A stretch of 64,000 nt of DNA. Source: Turneriella parva DSM 21527. GTDB lineage: Bacteria > Spirochaetota > Leptospiria > Turneriellales > Turneriellaceae. The position numbers and the translations under genes were made by a program. Location of the stretch: positions 2,170,001-2,234,000 of the forward strand of contig NC_018020.1 in NCBI RefSeq assembly GCF_000266885.1, written 5' to 3'. A model generated the notes under the pieces. It made no database searches. It saw nothing but the letters and a program-made list of their open reading frames with translations, and was not told the origin of the DNA. Of this stretch, positions 51,737 to 60,316 are shown piece after piece; positions within the stretch are counted from its first letter, which is position 1; the number at the start of each line of letters is the position of its first letter.

Positions 51737-52327
51737 TCAATTGTTCAACGGATTCTCGACGATTTGAGCTCCTGCTGGTTTGTAATTGAACATCGCACCT
51801 GAGATACCCGTATCGATTGTCATGCCCGAGAAAGAATAGGTCGTGGTTTCGTCGCCGTGCTTGAGGCGCACGCTGCGCACCATACCGCTCGCGACCTGCA
51901 CGACAATTTCTTCGTAGTGCGCACCCTTCTTCTTGAAAATATATGTATTGCCCTGAATCGTACCCTCGTAAGAGGCGAGAATGCCCAGCAGGCCGCCGCC
52001 GGTGCCTGAGACATCTTGCCGGGCGCAAAGCGGAGAACTCTTGTTATGAACCCAGAGGTGAGTTCCATTGGTTGCAATCACGCCTGTGCCTGTTTCAACG
52101 CGCAACCTACCCGGATACTGGTACATTATCTTGCCGGTCTGAATCTGACCCGACGACGACGTGACTGCAAAGGTCGCCCTGAATGATGAGTAAAGTCCCT
52201 TTACCTGACCTTTGAGCGATTCGTATGCACCATCGGCATGTAATGGCGCAAATGAGCAAATGAGCAGAGCCAGGCCGATGGCGCGGGTCAAAAATGTATG
52301 TCTGCCGTCAGGTGAAGTGCCGTTCAT
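51737..52327 (-). CDS. lolA: LolA-like outer-membrane lipoprotein carrier
   Basis: About 196 residues from the ATG at 52327; the frame is open to 52531 but that part overlaps the divergent gene. A signal peptide (AIGLALLICSFAPLHA) is followed by a LolA-type half-barrel: VKGLYSSFRATFAVTSSSGQ, TGKIMYQYPGRLRVET, VIATNGTHLWVHNKSS (the usual YxPxxLRxE...DGxxxWxY pattern), then TYSFSGMTIDTGISGAMF. LolA ferries lipoproteins across the periplasm, fitting a lipoprotein-rich organism. It may instead be a paralogue acting with the AsmA-like protein downstream. An in-frame TTG near 52287 would also give a signal peptide. The start codons of the two divergent genes are only 24 bases apart. Confidence 0.75.
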   Translation of the reverse strand: MNGTSPDGRHTFLTRAIGLALLICSFAPLHADGAYESLKGQVKGLYSSFRATFAVTSSSGQIQTGKIMYQYPGRLRVETGTGVIATNGTHLWVHNKSSPLCARQDVSGTGGGLLGILASYEGTIQGNTYIFKKKGAHYEEIVVQVASGMVRSVRLKHGDETTTYSFSGMTIDTGISGAMFNYKPAGAQIVENPLNN

Positions 52328-52351
52328 AAAGATACGAAGGCTTATATCGTT

Positions 52352-52921
52352 ATGATTGCCTGTAAAGCACGATTCACCTGGCGCTGTCTTGCCTTTCTGC
52401 TCACTTTGGCGGGGCTTTCGACTCTGCACGCGCAGGATTATCTGGTGCCACCGCCTTTTGGTCTCGACCGGCAGGTGCGCGACTATACGCAGCGGCACTT
52501 GAGCGACAATGTCCGATTTTTGCTGTTCCATTCGGCCTTCACCGTGCGCCAGACCGGCTACTCGAGCAACTCGGGCAACCTCGTCAACCTCGTGATCGCC
52601 ACCGACTTCGCGCAGCTGGCGACAACCGGCATGGCAGGCCTTGCGCCGAGCAACATCGACCGCGATCTCTACAATGCAGAAAGGTTCACGGTATTACTCT
52701 ACGAAAGTTTTGCGCGCCGCTGGGAAAACCTGAACCCGATACCGGGGCTCTTCTATTCGTTGGTGATACGCAGCCCCGCTTACCCCTTTATCTTCATGCA
52801 GGGCCTCGAAGATTACGCCTGGGATTTCGGAACCTTTCCGTTTACTGATGACGAAAGCTTCAAGCAGCAGTCGCTCGCCTCGCGGCAATATGGCTTTGCG
52901 TTTCGTATTATGATCTATTGA
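52352..52921 (+). CDS. secreted protein of unknown function
   Basis: A 189-residue product with a signal peptide (CLAFLLTLAGLSTLHAQ). The mature part begins DYLVPPPFGLDRQVRDYTQR and contains the LVIATDFAQLATTGMAG and DLYNAERFTVLLYESFARRW segments. No cysteine in the mature part, no catalytic motif. The aromatic, Phe/Tyr-rich C-terminal end (FGFAFRIMIY-like, QYGFAFRIMIY) resembles the final strand of outer-membrane proteins, but a barrel is not shown. It is divergent from the lolA-like gene and converges on hisZ. Confidence 0.55.
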   Translation: MIACKARFTWRCLAFLLTLAGLSTLHAQDYLVPPPFGLDRQVRDYTQRHLSDNVRFLLFHSAFTVRQTGYSSNSGNLVNLVIATDFAQLATTGMAGLAPSNIDRDLYNAERFTVLLYESFARRWENLNPIPGLFYSLVIRSPAYPFIFMQGLEDYAWDFGTFPFTDDESFKQQSLASRQYGFAFRIMIY

Positions 52922-52947
52922 ACGCTTTTTGAGAAAAAATCAGCATG

Positions 52948-53940
52948 TCAGATCGCCAATAGGTCTAGCGCAAAGCCGCAGGCCTCTGCCTCGACGGGGG
53001 CATACCTTTTCACGAGCTCGTGGTATTCGCCGCCGCGCGCGATCGGGTCGGTGAAACCCGCGACGAAGGTCTCAAAAAACACACCACTGTAATAGCTGCT
53101 GCGCGGCTCGGCAAGCGGCTGCCAGAAAGTGCGGATTTTATTCTTTGCTGCGTCTGCTACTTTTGCCTGTGCTGCGCCCTCGCTCTGCTGCAGCGCCCGG
53201 CGAATTGCCTCTGGCAAATCTGCGACCGCAGCAGGCGCAGCTTCATTCTCTTGCGGATACAAAAGCCAAAGCGCGAGCGACGAAGCAGAAGCCGTGGTTA
53301 CTCCTAGTTTTTCGGCCAGCAGACTCCCAAAGTAGGGCGCATCACGGCGGGCAACTGCTTCGGCCAATGGGGCGCCGAGTGCTTCAAAAAATGCATTGTA
53401 GAGCGAAACTTCGGTGATCTGCGTCACCGCTTGCAGCGAGAAAACCTTCTTCAAAATTTCGTCGCTGATGGCAATGAGCCGACCGAGTTCGGCCGACGCC
53501 TTTTCACCGACAACCTCACAGCCGATCTGGTAAATTTCGCGTGGCAGCGGGTAGTTTTTGCGCACATCTTTATACACGGGGGCCGCATAATAAAACCGGC
53601 GCAGCTTCTGGCCGCTTTTCTCGCTGATCTGCCGCACATAACCCTTGATAACCTGAGAGGTAATATCGTTTCGCAGCGCCAGCCGTTCGCCGCTGTTGTC
53701 TTTCATCGTGAACATCTGGGCGTGCGTGCCTTCAGAAAATGTTTCGGGAAAATCAACCATCGCAGGCATAATACGTTCAAAGCCGTGCGCGCGCACTATA
53801 TCCTGCGCATGACGGCTGGCCTTCTCAATCGCCGCGGTGGCTTCGACATCGTACATGCTGAAGCCATAAGGTGACGAAACCTTTCTGTACGCTTCGACGG
53901 CGCTGCCCTGCGCTTGCGGTGTGTTTGCCGAACCACTCAT
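52948..53940 (-). CDS. hisZ: ATP phosphoribosyltransferase regulatory subunit (HisZ-like)
   Basis: A 330-residue protein with the catalytic-domain fold of class II histidyl-tRNA synthetases but without their anticodon domain. HisZ serves as regulatory subunit of short HisG in histidine synthesis. FERIMPAMVDFPETFSEGTH, the ERLALRNDITSQV motif-2-like segment, FYYAAPVYKDVRKNYPLPRE and PIARGGEYHELVKRYAP (HisRS-like GGxYDxL, here GGEYHEL) are recognisable. A tRNA synthetase role is less likely because the C-terminal domain is absent. The start overlaps the glyS stop as ATGA, giving a coupled glyS-hisZ pair. Confidence 0.75.
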   Translation of the reverse strand: MSGSANTPQAQGSAVEAYRKVSSPYGFSMYDVEATAAIEKASRHAQDIVRAHGFERIMPAMVDFPETFSEGTHAQMFTMKDNSGERLALRNDITSQVIKGYVRQISEKSGQKLRRFYYAAPVYKDVRKNYPLPREIYQIGCEVVGEKASAELGRLIAISDEILKKVFSLQAVTQITEVSLYNAFFEALGAPLAEAVARRDAPYFGSLLAEKLGVTTASASSLALWLLYPQENEAAPAAVADLPEAIRRALQQSEGAAQAKVADAAKNKIRTFWQPLAEPRSSYYSGVFFETFVAGFTDPIARGGEYHELVKRYAPVEAEACGFALDLLAI

Positions 53941-56039
53941 GCGAGCTGCTCCAGATCGAGAAGATTTCTGACCGCCGCAATTGTGTGCGTGACGAGTGCG
54001 AGTCGGTTGGTGCGAATTGCTGCATCTTCATGGTTTACCATGACGTGCGTGAAGAAGTCGTCGACTGTCGGTTTTCCCGCCGCAAATTCAGCGAAAATTT
54101 CTTTGTAGTGGCGCAAAAGATCGTCTGCCGCCACAGCGCTGCGTTTGTGCAAACCCTCGGCGAACGCATAGAGTTGTTTTTCTTGCTCGGTGGCAAATTT
54201 GGCAGGCTCAACCTTTGCTTTTGCGTCGGCTTCTTTGCTGATATTGGCCATGCGCTTGAAGGCGGCAAGCAGCGCATCAAAGCTGGTGCGGTCTTTTTCG
54301 GCGATTACCTTCAGCGCCGATGCGCGCGCGAACAGATCATACGCATCGTCGCCACCCGAGAATACCGCCGCGCGCGTCAGTTTTTTATCGAAACCTTCGC
54401 TTTCGAATATCGTGGCCAGCCTGCCCTTAAAGAATTGCAGAACCTTGTCGGCGAGCGATGCGCCCGCATCACCTGCACCCGCAGGGTATTTTTTGAGCGC
54501 GGCCGCGATGAAGGCCACGAGCGAAAGGCGAATTTTCTGAGCGACCAGAATTTGAATGATATACAGCGTCTGGCGGCGCACTGCGAACGGGTCTTGCGAC
54601 GCGGTAGGTTCTTTGCCGAGCACGAACGCCGCGAGGGCATTATCCCATTTATCGGCGAGAGAGATCAACGCACCGAGTTCGCTCTGTGGCAGACTGTCGC
54701 CCTGAAAGCGCGGCAGGTAATGCTCGTGAATCGCGGTCACAATTTGTGGTGCGACGCCGGCATGCGCGGCATAGACAGAACCAATTTCACCCTGCAGGTG
54801 GTCGAATTCATAAACGAGCGCAGTGGTGAGGTCTGCCTTGGCGAGCCGGCTTGCCTGCTGCAGTAGATCCCTCGGTACTTTATCACCGGCGATCAGTGAC
54901 GCAAATTCTGCCATGCGATCGACCTTCTCGCGGTATGTGCCGAGGCCTTCGTGAAACACGATCTGCTTCAGGTCGTCGACGCGTTCGCCGAGCGGACGTT
55001 TCAGGTCTTCGTCATAAAAGAACGCGCCATCGGCAAGGCGTGCACGTAACACACGTTCATTGCCCTCGCGTATATTTTTTACCGCAGCGGCATCGGCAGT
55101 CATGGCATTCGCCACGATGAGAAAGCGGTTGCTGAGCCGACCCGATGCATCGCGCATGCCGAAATAGCGCTGGTGCTGGTTCATCTCTGACAGAATCACA
55201 CCGTCGGGCAGGCGCAGAAAATCGGGGGCAAACGTGCCGACTACGACACCCGGGCGCTCGACGATAAAATTGACTTCATCGAGCAGCGCTTCGTTCTCGA
55301 TCAATTCAAGTTTTTCGCCCGCGGCCGCTGCGCGCAAGAGTTTACCGATCTGTGCCTTGCGTTCAGCCGCATCGGCGATAATCTGGTGCGAGGCGAGAGC
55401 TGCCGCGTATGCCTCAGCGCTCGGCACACCGACGGGCTTTGGGTCGAGAATAAAATGACCCCGCACTGGTCTGAAAGGAATATCAGCGAGCAGCGTGTTC
55501 TGCAATTCAGCCGGCTCGAACTTCCACTCGTTCTGACCATAGAGCGCGAAATAGCCTGCAATCGGGCGCGCGTATATATTCGCCAGGTCTGACCAGCGCA
55601 TCGAGCGCGCAAACTTTACCCCACCGGCAAGCTCTTGAATAATGCCCGGCAACGCAGAGCGAAGTGCTTTGCCCGGCCGCGTCACCGTTGCGGTCGCATA
55701 GCTGCCTTTAGGCGATTCAATAAAAGACACCGCCTCGGGCGCGATGCCTGCTTTTTTCGCAAAGCCCACGAGTGCCGGCGTTGGTTTGCCCGCTGCGTCA
55801 AGCGCGGCGCTCTTTGCCGGCCCCTGCAGAGTTTCGGTGGTGTCTTCGCCTTTATCGGCGATGGCGCTCACTGTGAAGGCGATGCGGCGCGCCGTCGCAA
55901 ATACATGGATAGTACCGTGCGCCAGACCCGTTGCCTTGATCAGGGCAGGCAGCCGCTTCTGCCAGTCTGCCAGTGCATTTTTCTGGTACGCCGCAGGTAT
56001 CTCTTCGGTCGCAAGTTCAAATAACAGCGTCTCTGCCAC
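53937..56039 (-). CDS. glyS: glycyl-tRNA synthetase beta subunit
   Basis: A 700-residue GlyS from a GTG start. In the alpha2beta2 enzyme the beta subunit binds tRNA-Gly. The N-terminus MAETLLFELATEEIPAAYQKNA is the family signature, followed by GKPTPALVGFAKKAGI and EMNQHQRYFGMRD (usual MxxHQRYF), and an HD-like region SLADKWDNALAAFVLGKEPTASQDPFAVRRQTL. The C-terminal helical domain ends in VTHTIAAVRNLLDLEQLA. The alpha subunit (glyQ) is not in the window. It is divergent from an OsmC-like gene (100 bases between starts). Confidence 0.9.
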   Translation of the reverse strand: MAETLLFELATEEIPAAYQKNALADWQKRLPALIKATGLAHGTIHVFATARRIAFTVSAIADKGEDTTETLQGPAKSAALDAAGKPTPALVGFAKKAGIAPEAVSFIESPKGSYATATVTRPGKALRSALPGIIQELAGGVKFARSMRWSDLANIYARPIAGYFALYGQNEWKFEPAELQNTLLADIPFRPVRGHFILDPKPVGVPSAEAYAAALASHQIIADAAERKAQIGKLLRAAAAGEKLELIENEALLDEVNFIVERPGVVVGTFAPDFLRLPDGVILSEMNQHQRYFGMRDASGRLSNRFLIVANAMTADAAAVKNIREGNERVLRARLADGAFFYDEDLKRPLGERVDDLKQIVFHEGLGTYREKVDRMAEFASLIAGDKVPRDLLQQASRLAKADLTTALVYEFDHLQGEIGSVYAAHAGVAPQIVTAIHEHYLPRFQGDSLPQSELGALISLADKWDNALAAFVLGKEPTASQDPFAVRRQTLYIIQILVAQKIRLSLVAFIAAALKKYPAGAGDAGASLADKVLQFFKGRLATIFESEGFDKKLTRAAVFSGGDDAYDLFARASALKVIAEKDRTSFDALLAAFKRMANISKEADAKAKVEPAKFATEQEKQLYAFAEGLHKRSAVAADDLLRHYKEIFAEFAAGKPTVDDFFTHVMVNHEDAAIRTNRLALVTHTIAAVRNLLDLEQLA

Positions 56040-56138
56040 CCCTGCAAAAGCGCTTCGCGAGACGCTGCGTAAAGTGCAAAGTCGCGGGCAGGCCGCAAGT
56101 TTGCGTGACGAACCAGAGAGCCCCGCAGATCATGGCCC

Positions 56139-56528
56139 ATGAGCGATCAGGTTGCCGTTAAGTCAAAAAGTCATGCTGAAAAGTACCGCGTAGAAATCAA
56201 TGCACGAACCCACAAGATTCAAGCCGACGAACCCAATGACAAAGGTGGTGCCGATACAGCAGGCACGCCTTACGAATTGCTTTCGGCGGCACTGGCTGCA
56301 TGCACATCGATTACAGTGAGGATGTATGCCGAACGCAAAGGCTGGCAAACCGGCCAAATCGGCGTCGATATCGATTTTGAAACAGAGAAGAGCGTCACAA
56401 AATTCAAGCGGCGATTGAGTTTCGAAAACGCATTGCCTGAAGAGCAACGTGAGCGGCTGCTCGCAGTCGCCAATGCATGCCCCGTGCACAAGGTCTTAAC
56501 TGGTACCATCGCGATTGAAACTTTTTGA
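56139..56528 (+). CDS. OsmC/Ohr family protein
   Basis: A 129-residue OsmC-like protein, a small thiol peroxidase family that reduces organic hydroperoxides. The two conserved cysteines are present: LSAALAACTSITVRMYAERK (first, in the long helix) and VANACPVHKVLTGTI (second). KIQADEPNDKGGADTAGTP is the substrate-facing start, with the usual Asp-rich GGxDxGxxPxxLL spacing (GGADTAGTPYELL). It is followed after 19 bases by a secreted protein gene on the same strand. Confidence 0.85.
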   Translation: MSDQVAVKSKSHAEKYRVEINARTHKIQADEPNDKGGADTAGTPYELLSAALAACTSITVRMYAERKGWQTGQIGVDIDFETEKSVTKFKRRLSFENALPEEQRERLLAVANACPVHKVLTGTIAIETF

Positions 56529-56547
56529 ATAGGGTGGGCTTCTTCGC

Positions 56548-57054
56548 ATGTTTATAGACGCCAGACATCGCCGTATACTACTACTTCTTCTCGTAGGTAC
56601 TTCTCTCACGGCGAACGATATGGCTGCTGCGCAAGGCGTGCGCGTGTCTTCAGGGGGCGGGGCAAGCCCCAAAACCGACGAACGCGCGTCGCGTCGGGCC
56701 ATCGCGATTGCAGAAGTGAAGCAGTTGCTCATCGATATGACCGGCAAAACCAACAAATTGACAGCAGAACTTAATGTTGCGAAAAAAAGTAAGGCCGTTC
56801 TCAAGGCGCTCGACGGCTGGGCGAACTATCTCGACAAATGGAAAAGCCAGGTTAAGGCACTCGAAGGCAGGCAGGGCTTTGAATTGCTCAAAGCTGCAGA
56901 GCCGCCAGAAGAACTCAAGCGTGAGCTTGACGTTTTCATGGCTTCGATAACAAATATGTCTGCAACGCTGCAGGCTAAGGTCGAAAACTTCAAGGGCGAT
57001 CCGAGTTTTCAAAAGCGCATTAACCAGGTTCTCGGAAAACTAAAAGATATGTAA
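56548..57054 (+). CDS. secreted helical protein of unknown function
   Basis: A 168-residue product with a signal peptide (ILLLLLVGTSLTANDMAAA). The mature part is Lys/Ala/Glu rich and almost entirely helical (KTNKLTAELNVAKKSKAVLK, WANYLDKWKSQVKALEG, then KRELDVFMASITNMSATLQA) with heptad-like spacing, so a short coiled-coil bundle is likely. There are no cysteines and no enzymatic motif. Its 3' end borders a palindrome with 18-bp arms that begins one base after the stop. Function unknown. Confidence 0.65.
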   Translation: MFIDARHRRILLLLLVGTSLTANDMAAAQGVRVSSGGGASPKTDERASRRAIAIAEVKQLLIDMTGKTNKLTAELNVAKKSKAVLKALDGWANYLDKWKSQVKALEGRQGFELLKAAEPPEELKRELDVFMASITNMSATLQAKVENFKGDPSFQKRINQVLGKLKDM

Positions 57055-57055
57055 A

Positions 57056-57095
57056 GTTTTTTCGCGCGTGGGCAAATGCCCACGCGCGAAAAAAC
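57056..57095. repeat. perfect 18-bp-arm palindrome after a secreted-protein gene
   Basis: Arms 57056-57073 (GTTTTTTCGCGCGTGGGC) and 57078-57095 are exact reverse complements with the loop AAAT, one base after a TAA stop. The T-tract is on the 5' side and the A-tract on the 3' side, so the transcript does not end in U on either strand, which argues against an ordinary intrinsic terminator. Confidence 0.75.
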
Positions 57096-57145
57096 CTCTC
57101 TAACATTCTGCTTTACACATACTCTCTTCACCTCGTCTCTGAAAT

Positions 57146-58732
57146 ATGTCAGAAGCCGAGCAGTACGTTCTTGCCATCGATTTGGGTACCTCGGGGCCGA
57201 AGGTTGCCATTGTGCGCGAAACCGGTGAGGTTCTGCACTGCGAAGTTGAAGCAACCGAACTTATTCTGCTTCCCGAAGGCGGCGCCGAGCAAGACCCTGA
57301 AGACTGGTGGCAGAAAATCTGCCGCGCCTCAAAGCGGCTCATTGCTAAAAATCTCGTACCCGTAGAGCAGATCACCTGCGTCGCCGTCACATCTCAATGG
57401 TCGGGCACGGTCGCTGTCGGCAAAGACGGCAAACACCTCTATAACTCGATCATCTGGATGGATTCGCGCGGCGCAAAGCACGTCGCCAAGATGGTCGATG
57501 GGCTCTTGAAATTTCAGGGCTACGATGTCGTGAAGCTGGCACAGTGGGTTCTCTTGACGGCAGGCATGCCGGGCCTTTCGGGCAAAGACCCACTGGCGCA
57601 TATTCTCTTTATCAAGAATGAAATGCCCGATCTTTATCGCGATACCTATAAATTTCTTGAACCGAAAGATTACCTCAATCTGAAGCTAACGGGTAAATTC
57701 GCCGCAGCGCAAGATTCCATCGCGCTGCACTGGGTTACAGACAACCGCGACCTCAGCAAAGTATATTACCACCCTTCGCTCATTCAGGCGACCGGACTCG
57801 ACGTGAATAAGCTGCCCGACCTCTACAGCTCGACCGATATTTTAGGCAATATTCTGCCCGACGCGGCACACGACCTCGGGCTCACGGCAAACGCCCGGGT
57901 CGTACTCGGCACGCCAGACGTGCAGTCGGCGGCAGTCGGCTCAGGCGCGGTCGACGATTTCGCGACGCACCTTTATATCGGCACCTCTTCGTGGCTCACC
58001 TGCCATGTACCGTTCAAAAAAACTTCGCCCGAATACAATATGGCGACGATTCCTTCGGCGATACCGGGGCGTTATCTCGTCGGCAACGAACACGAAACGG
58101 CAGGTTATTGCCTGACCTACCTGCGCGACAAGGTTTTCTACCCAAAAGACGCGCTCACCCCTGACGGGGCACCCGCAGATGCTTACCAGAAATTTAATGA
58201 ACTGGCCGCATCGGTGCCCGCAGGCAGTGAAAAACTCATCTTCACTCCCTGGCTGATTGGTGAGCGCACGCCGGTTGAAGACCATACGATACGCGGTGGC
58301 TTCTTTAATATGTCTCTCAGCACGACCCGCGCGCACATGGTGCGCGCCGTGTTCGAAGGTGTTGCCTACAATTCGCGCTGGCTGCTCGAGGCAGTCGAAG
58401 ATTTCGTCGGCAGAAAAATACCACGCATCAACATGATCGGTGGCGGCGCGCGCTCAGACCTTTGGTGCCAGATTCACGCCGATATTCTGAACCGTGAAAT
58501 TCTACAGGTTGAAGACGCGATTCAGGCGAACGTGCGCGGTGTCGCACTGCTTGCCGGCGTTTCTTTGGGCAGGTTCAAGTTCAAAGATATTTCCAGTCGC
58601 GTCGCGATTCAAAAAACCTACCATCCGAACCCTGCGAACCGGCGGATATATGACGAACTTTATACAGAATTCAAGAACGTGTATGCTGCCCACAAGAAAA
58701 TACATGAGCGATTAAACAAAGATCATTCATAG
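57146..58732 (+). CDS. FGGY-family carbohydrate kinase (xylulokinase-like)
   Basis: A 528-residue sugar kinase of the FGGY family: ATP-dependent phosphorylation of a pentulose or related polyol. YVLAIDLGTSGPKVAIV is the N-terminal ATPase loop (DLGT.G.K), WSGTVAVGKDGKHLYNSIIWMDSRG the substrate-binding start with the conserved WMD.R, GTPDVQSAAVGSGAV the second domain and INMIGGGARSDLWCQIHADIL the phosphate-2 and adenosine region (GGGARS). Its stop lies inside the left arm of a long palindrome, and the S1P-lyase-like gene follows after 41 bases, making a probable two-gene operon. The sugar cannot be told. Confidence 0.85.
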   Translation: MSEAEQYVLAIDLGTSGPKVAIVRETGEVLHCEVEATELILLPEGGAEQDPEDWWQKICRASKRLIAKNLVPVEQITCVAVTSQWSGTVAVGKDGKHLYNSIIWMDSRGAKHVAKMVDGLLKFQGYDVVKLAQWVLLTAGMPGLSGKDPLAHILFIKNEMPDLYRDTYKFLEPKDYLNLKLTGKFAAAQDSIALHWVTDNRDLSKVYYHPSLIQATGLDVNKLPDLYSSTDILGNILPDAAHDLGLTANARVVLGTPDVQSAAVGSGAVDDFATHLYIGTSSWLTCHVPFKKTSPEYNMATIPSAIPGRYLVGNEHETAGYCLTYLRDKVFYPKDALTPDGAPADAYQKFNELAASVPAGSEKLIFTPWLIGERTPVEDHTIRGGFFNMSLSTTRAHMVRAVFEGVAYNSRWLLEAVEDFVGRKIPRINMIGGGARSDLWCQIHADILNREILQVEDAIQANVRGVALLAGVSLGRFKFKDISSRVAIQKTYHPNPANRRIYDELYTEFKNVYAAHKKIHERLNKDHS

Positions 58733-58760
58733 ATTGCGCACGCGCAATCTATGAATGATC
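58721..58760. repeat. perfect 19-bp-arm palindrome spanning the kinase stop codon
   Basis: GATCATTCATAGATTGCGC (58721-58739) and its exact reverse complement (58742-58760) are separated by two bases. The left arm contains the last codons and the TAG stop of the kinase gene; the right arm ends 13 bases before the next ATG, and the next gene's GAAAGGA site follows directly. Confidence 0.75.
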
Positions 58761-58773
58761 GAAAGGATAAACC

Positions 58774-60315
58774 ATGGACCCAGAAATCATTGCCGAATAC
58801 CAGAAGAAATTTCCCGAAGTTTTTTCGATAGTCGAAGGCATTCTCGAGCGCTTTCCCGAGCTCGATAAGTTGCTTAAATCGCAGGGCGCAGTTAAAGAGC
58901 AGATCGAAGCCCAGTCGAAGCAGGTGCTCGAAGCTGTCGCGAAAGACATGAAGCCTTACCGCGACCAATTCGAGACTTTTCGTCAGTTGCCTGCAGAAGG
59001 GCGTGCCCGCGCCGATGTCTTGAAAGAACTCAAGACGATGCAACAGGCCGAGATCAAAAAATGGAAAGAAGGTTATGTCTCGGGTGCGGTTTACCATGGT
59101 GATAACAGCCATATCGAATACCTGAACGAAGCCTATGCAATCCATTCGCAGTCGAATCCGCTGCACACCGACCTGTGGCCAAGCGCGAGCAAGTTCGAGG
59201 CCGAAGTCATATCGATGGTCGGACGCATGCTGTCAGAAGGCGCGGGTGAATCGGTGCAGTCAGAACTCTGCGGTTCGGTGACATCGGGTGGCAGCGAAAG
59301 CATTCTGCTCGCGATGAAAACCTACCGCGACATGGCAGAAGCCGAGCGCGGCGTCAAAAACCCCGAGATGGTGGCTCCCGTGACCGCGCACGCGGCATTC
59401 GACAAGGCGGCTCAATATTTCAAGATTAAACTGCGAAAGGTACCGGTCGATGGCAGCTTTCGCGCCGACGTAAACGCCGTGAAGAAAGCGATCAACGGCA
59501 ACACCGTCGTGGTCATCGGCTCAGCACCGGCTTTTCCGCACGGTGTCGTCGACCCGATCGAAGAGATGTCAGAACTTGCGCGCGCGAAAAATATTCCGTT
59601 TCATACCGATGCATGTCTAGGCGGGTTTGTTCTGCCGTTCGCGCGCAAACTCGGGTACAAGGTGCCAAAGTTCGATTTCAATCTGCCGGGTGTGACTTCT
59701 ATATCCGTCGATACGCACAAATATGGCTACGCGGCAAAAGGCACTTCGGTAATTCTCTACCGCAATGCTAAAATTCGCCACCACCAGTTCTTCACCGTGA
59801 CCAACTGGCCGGGCGGCATGTATTTTTCGCCGACGTTCGCCGGTTCGCGCCCCGGCGGTCTCAGCGCTGCGGCCTGGGCGGCGCTCGTGTCGATCGGCGA
59901 AAAGGGTTATCTCGAAGCGGCCAGAAGAATTCTCGAAACTGCGGATTTCATAAAGAAAGAAATCGTCAAGATACCCGAACTGAAACTTCTCGGTGACGCT
60001 CTTTACGTAATTGCCTTTGCTTCAGATTCTCTCGACATCTATAAAGTAATGGAGCACATGACACACAAGGGCTATTCACTGAACGGTCTGCACCGGCCCG
60101 CTTGCGTGCACATTGCGCTGACACTGCGCCACGCAGAACCGGGAGTCAAAGAACGGTTCATCGAAGACCTCAAGGCAGCAGTTCTGCACGTGAAGGCGAA
60201 CCCGTCTGAAAAGGGCAGCTCGGCGCCGATCTATGGCATGGCAGCTACTTTGCCGGTGCGCAGCGTTGTCGGTGATATTCTTAAGACCTATATGGACGCG
60301 TATTACAAAGTCTGA
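58774..60315 (+). CDS. sphingosine-1-phosphate-lyase-like PLP enzyme
   Basis: A 513-residue group II PLP decarboxylase-type enzyme with clear similarity to sphingosine-1-phosphate lyase, which splits a phosphorylated long-chain base into a fatty aldehyde and phosphoethanolamine. GSVTSGGSESILLAMKTYRD (about 168-187), THAAFDKAAQYF-type HAAFDKAAQYFKIKL (about 206-220), IPFHTDACLGGFVLPF (about 274-289) and TSISVDTHKYGYAAKGTSVI (PLP Lys at about 316) match the family almost segment for segment. A helical N-terminus of about 100 residues replaces the eukaryotic membrane anchor. Glutamate decarboxylase relatives are more distant. A GGAT ribosome site precedes the ATG. It likely shares a transcript with the FGGY kinase. 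Confidence 0.85.
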   Translation: MDPEIIAEYQKKFPEVFSIVEGILERFPELDKLLKSQGAVKEQIEAQSKQVLEAVAKDMKPYRDQFETFRQLPAEGRARADVLKELKTMQQAEIKKWKEGYVSGAVYHGDNSHIEYLNEAYAIHSQSNPLHTDLWPSASKFEAEVISMVGRMLSEGAGESVQSELCGSVTSGGSESILLAMKTYRDMAEAERGVKNPEMVAPVTAHAAFDKAAQYFKIKLRKVPVDGSFRADVNAVKKAINGNTVVVIGSAPAFPHGVVDPIEEMSELARAKNIPFHTDACLGGFVLPFARKLGYKVPKFDFNLPGVTSISVDTHKYGYAAKGTSVILYRNAKIRHHQFFTVTNWPGGMYFSPTFAGSRPGGLSAAAWAALVSIGEKGYLEAARRILETADFIKKEIVKIPELKLLGDALYVIAFASDSLDIYKVMEHMTHKGYSLNGLHRPACVHIALTLRHAEPGVKERFIEDLKAAVLHVKANPSEKGSSAPIYGMAATLPVRSVVGDILKTYMDAYYKV

Positions 60316-60316
60316 T

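Noticed and set aside
53871-54866. Plus-strand open frame of 331 codons opposite glyS
   Set aside because: glyS is unmistakable on the minus strand; this is its shadow.
57056-57095. Intrinsic terminator
   Set aside because: The stem is strong, but the T-tract lies on the 5' side, so no U-tail would follow the hairpin on either strand.
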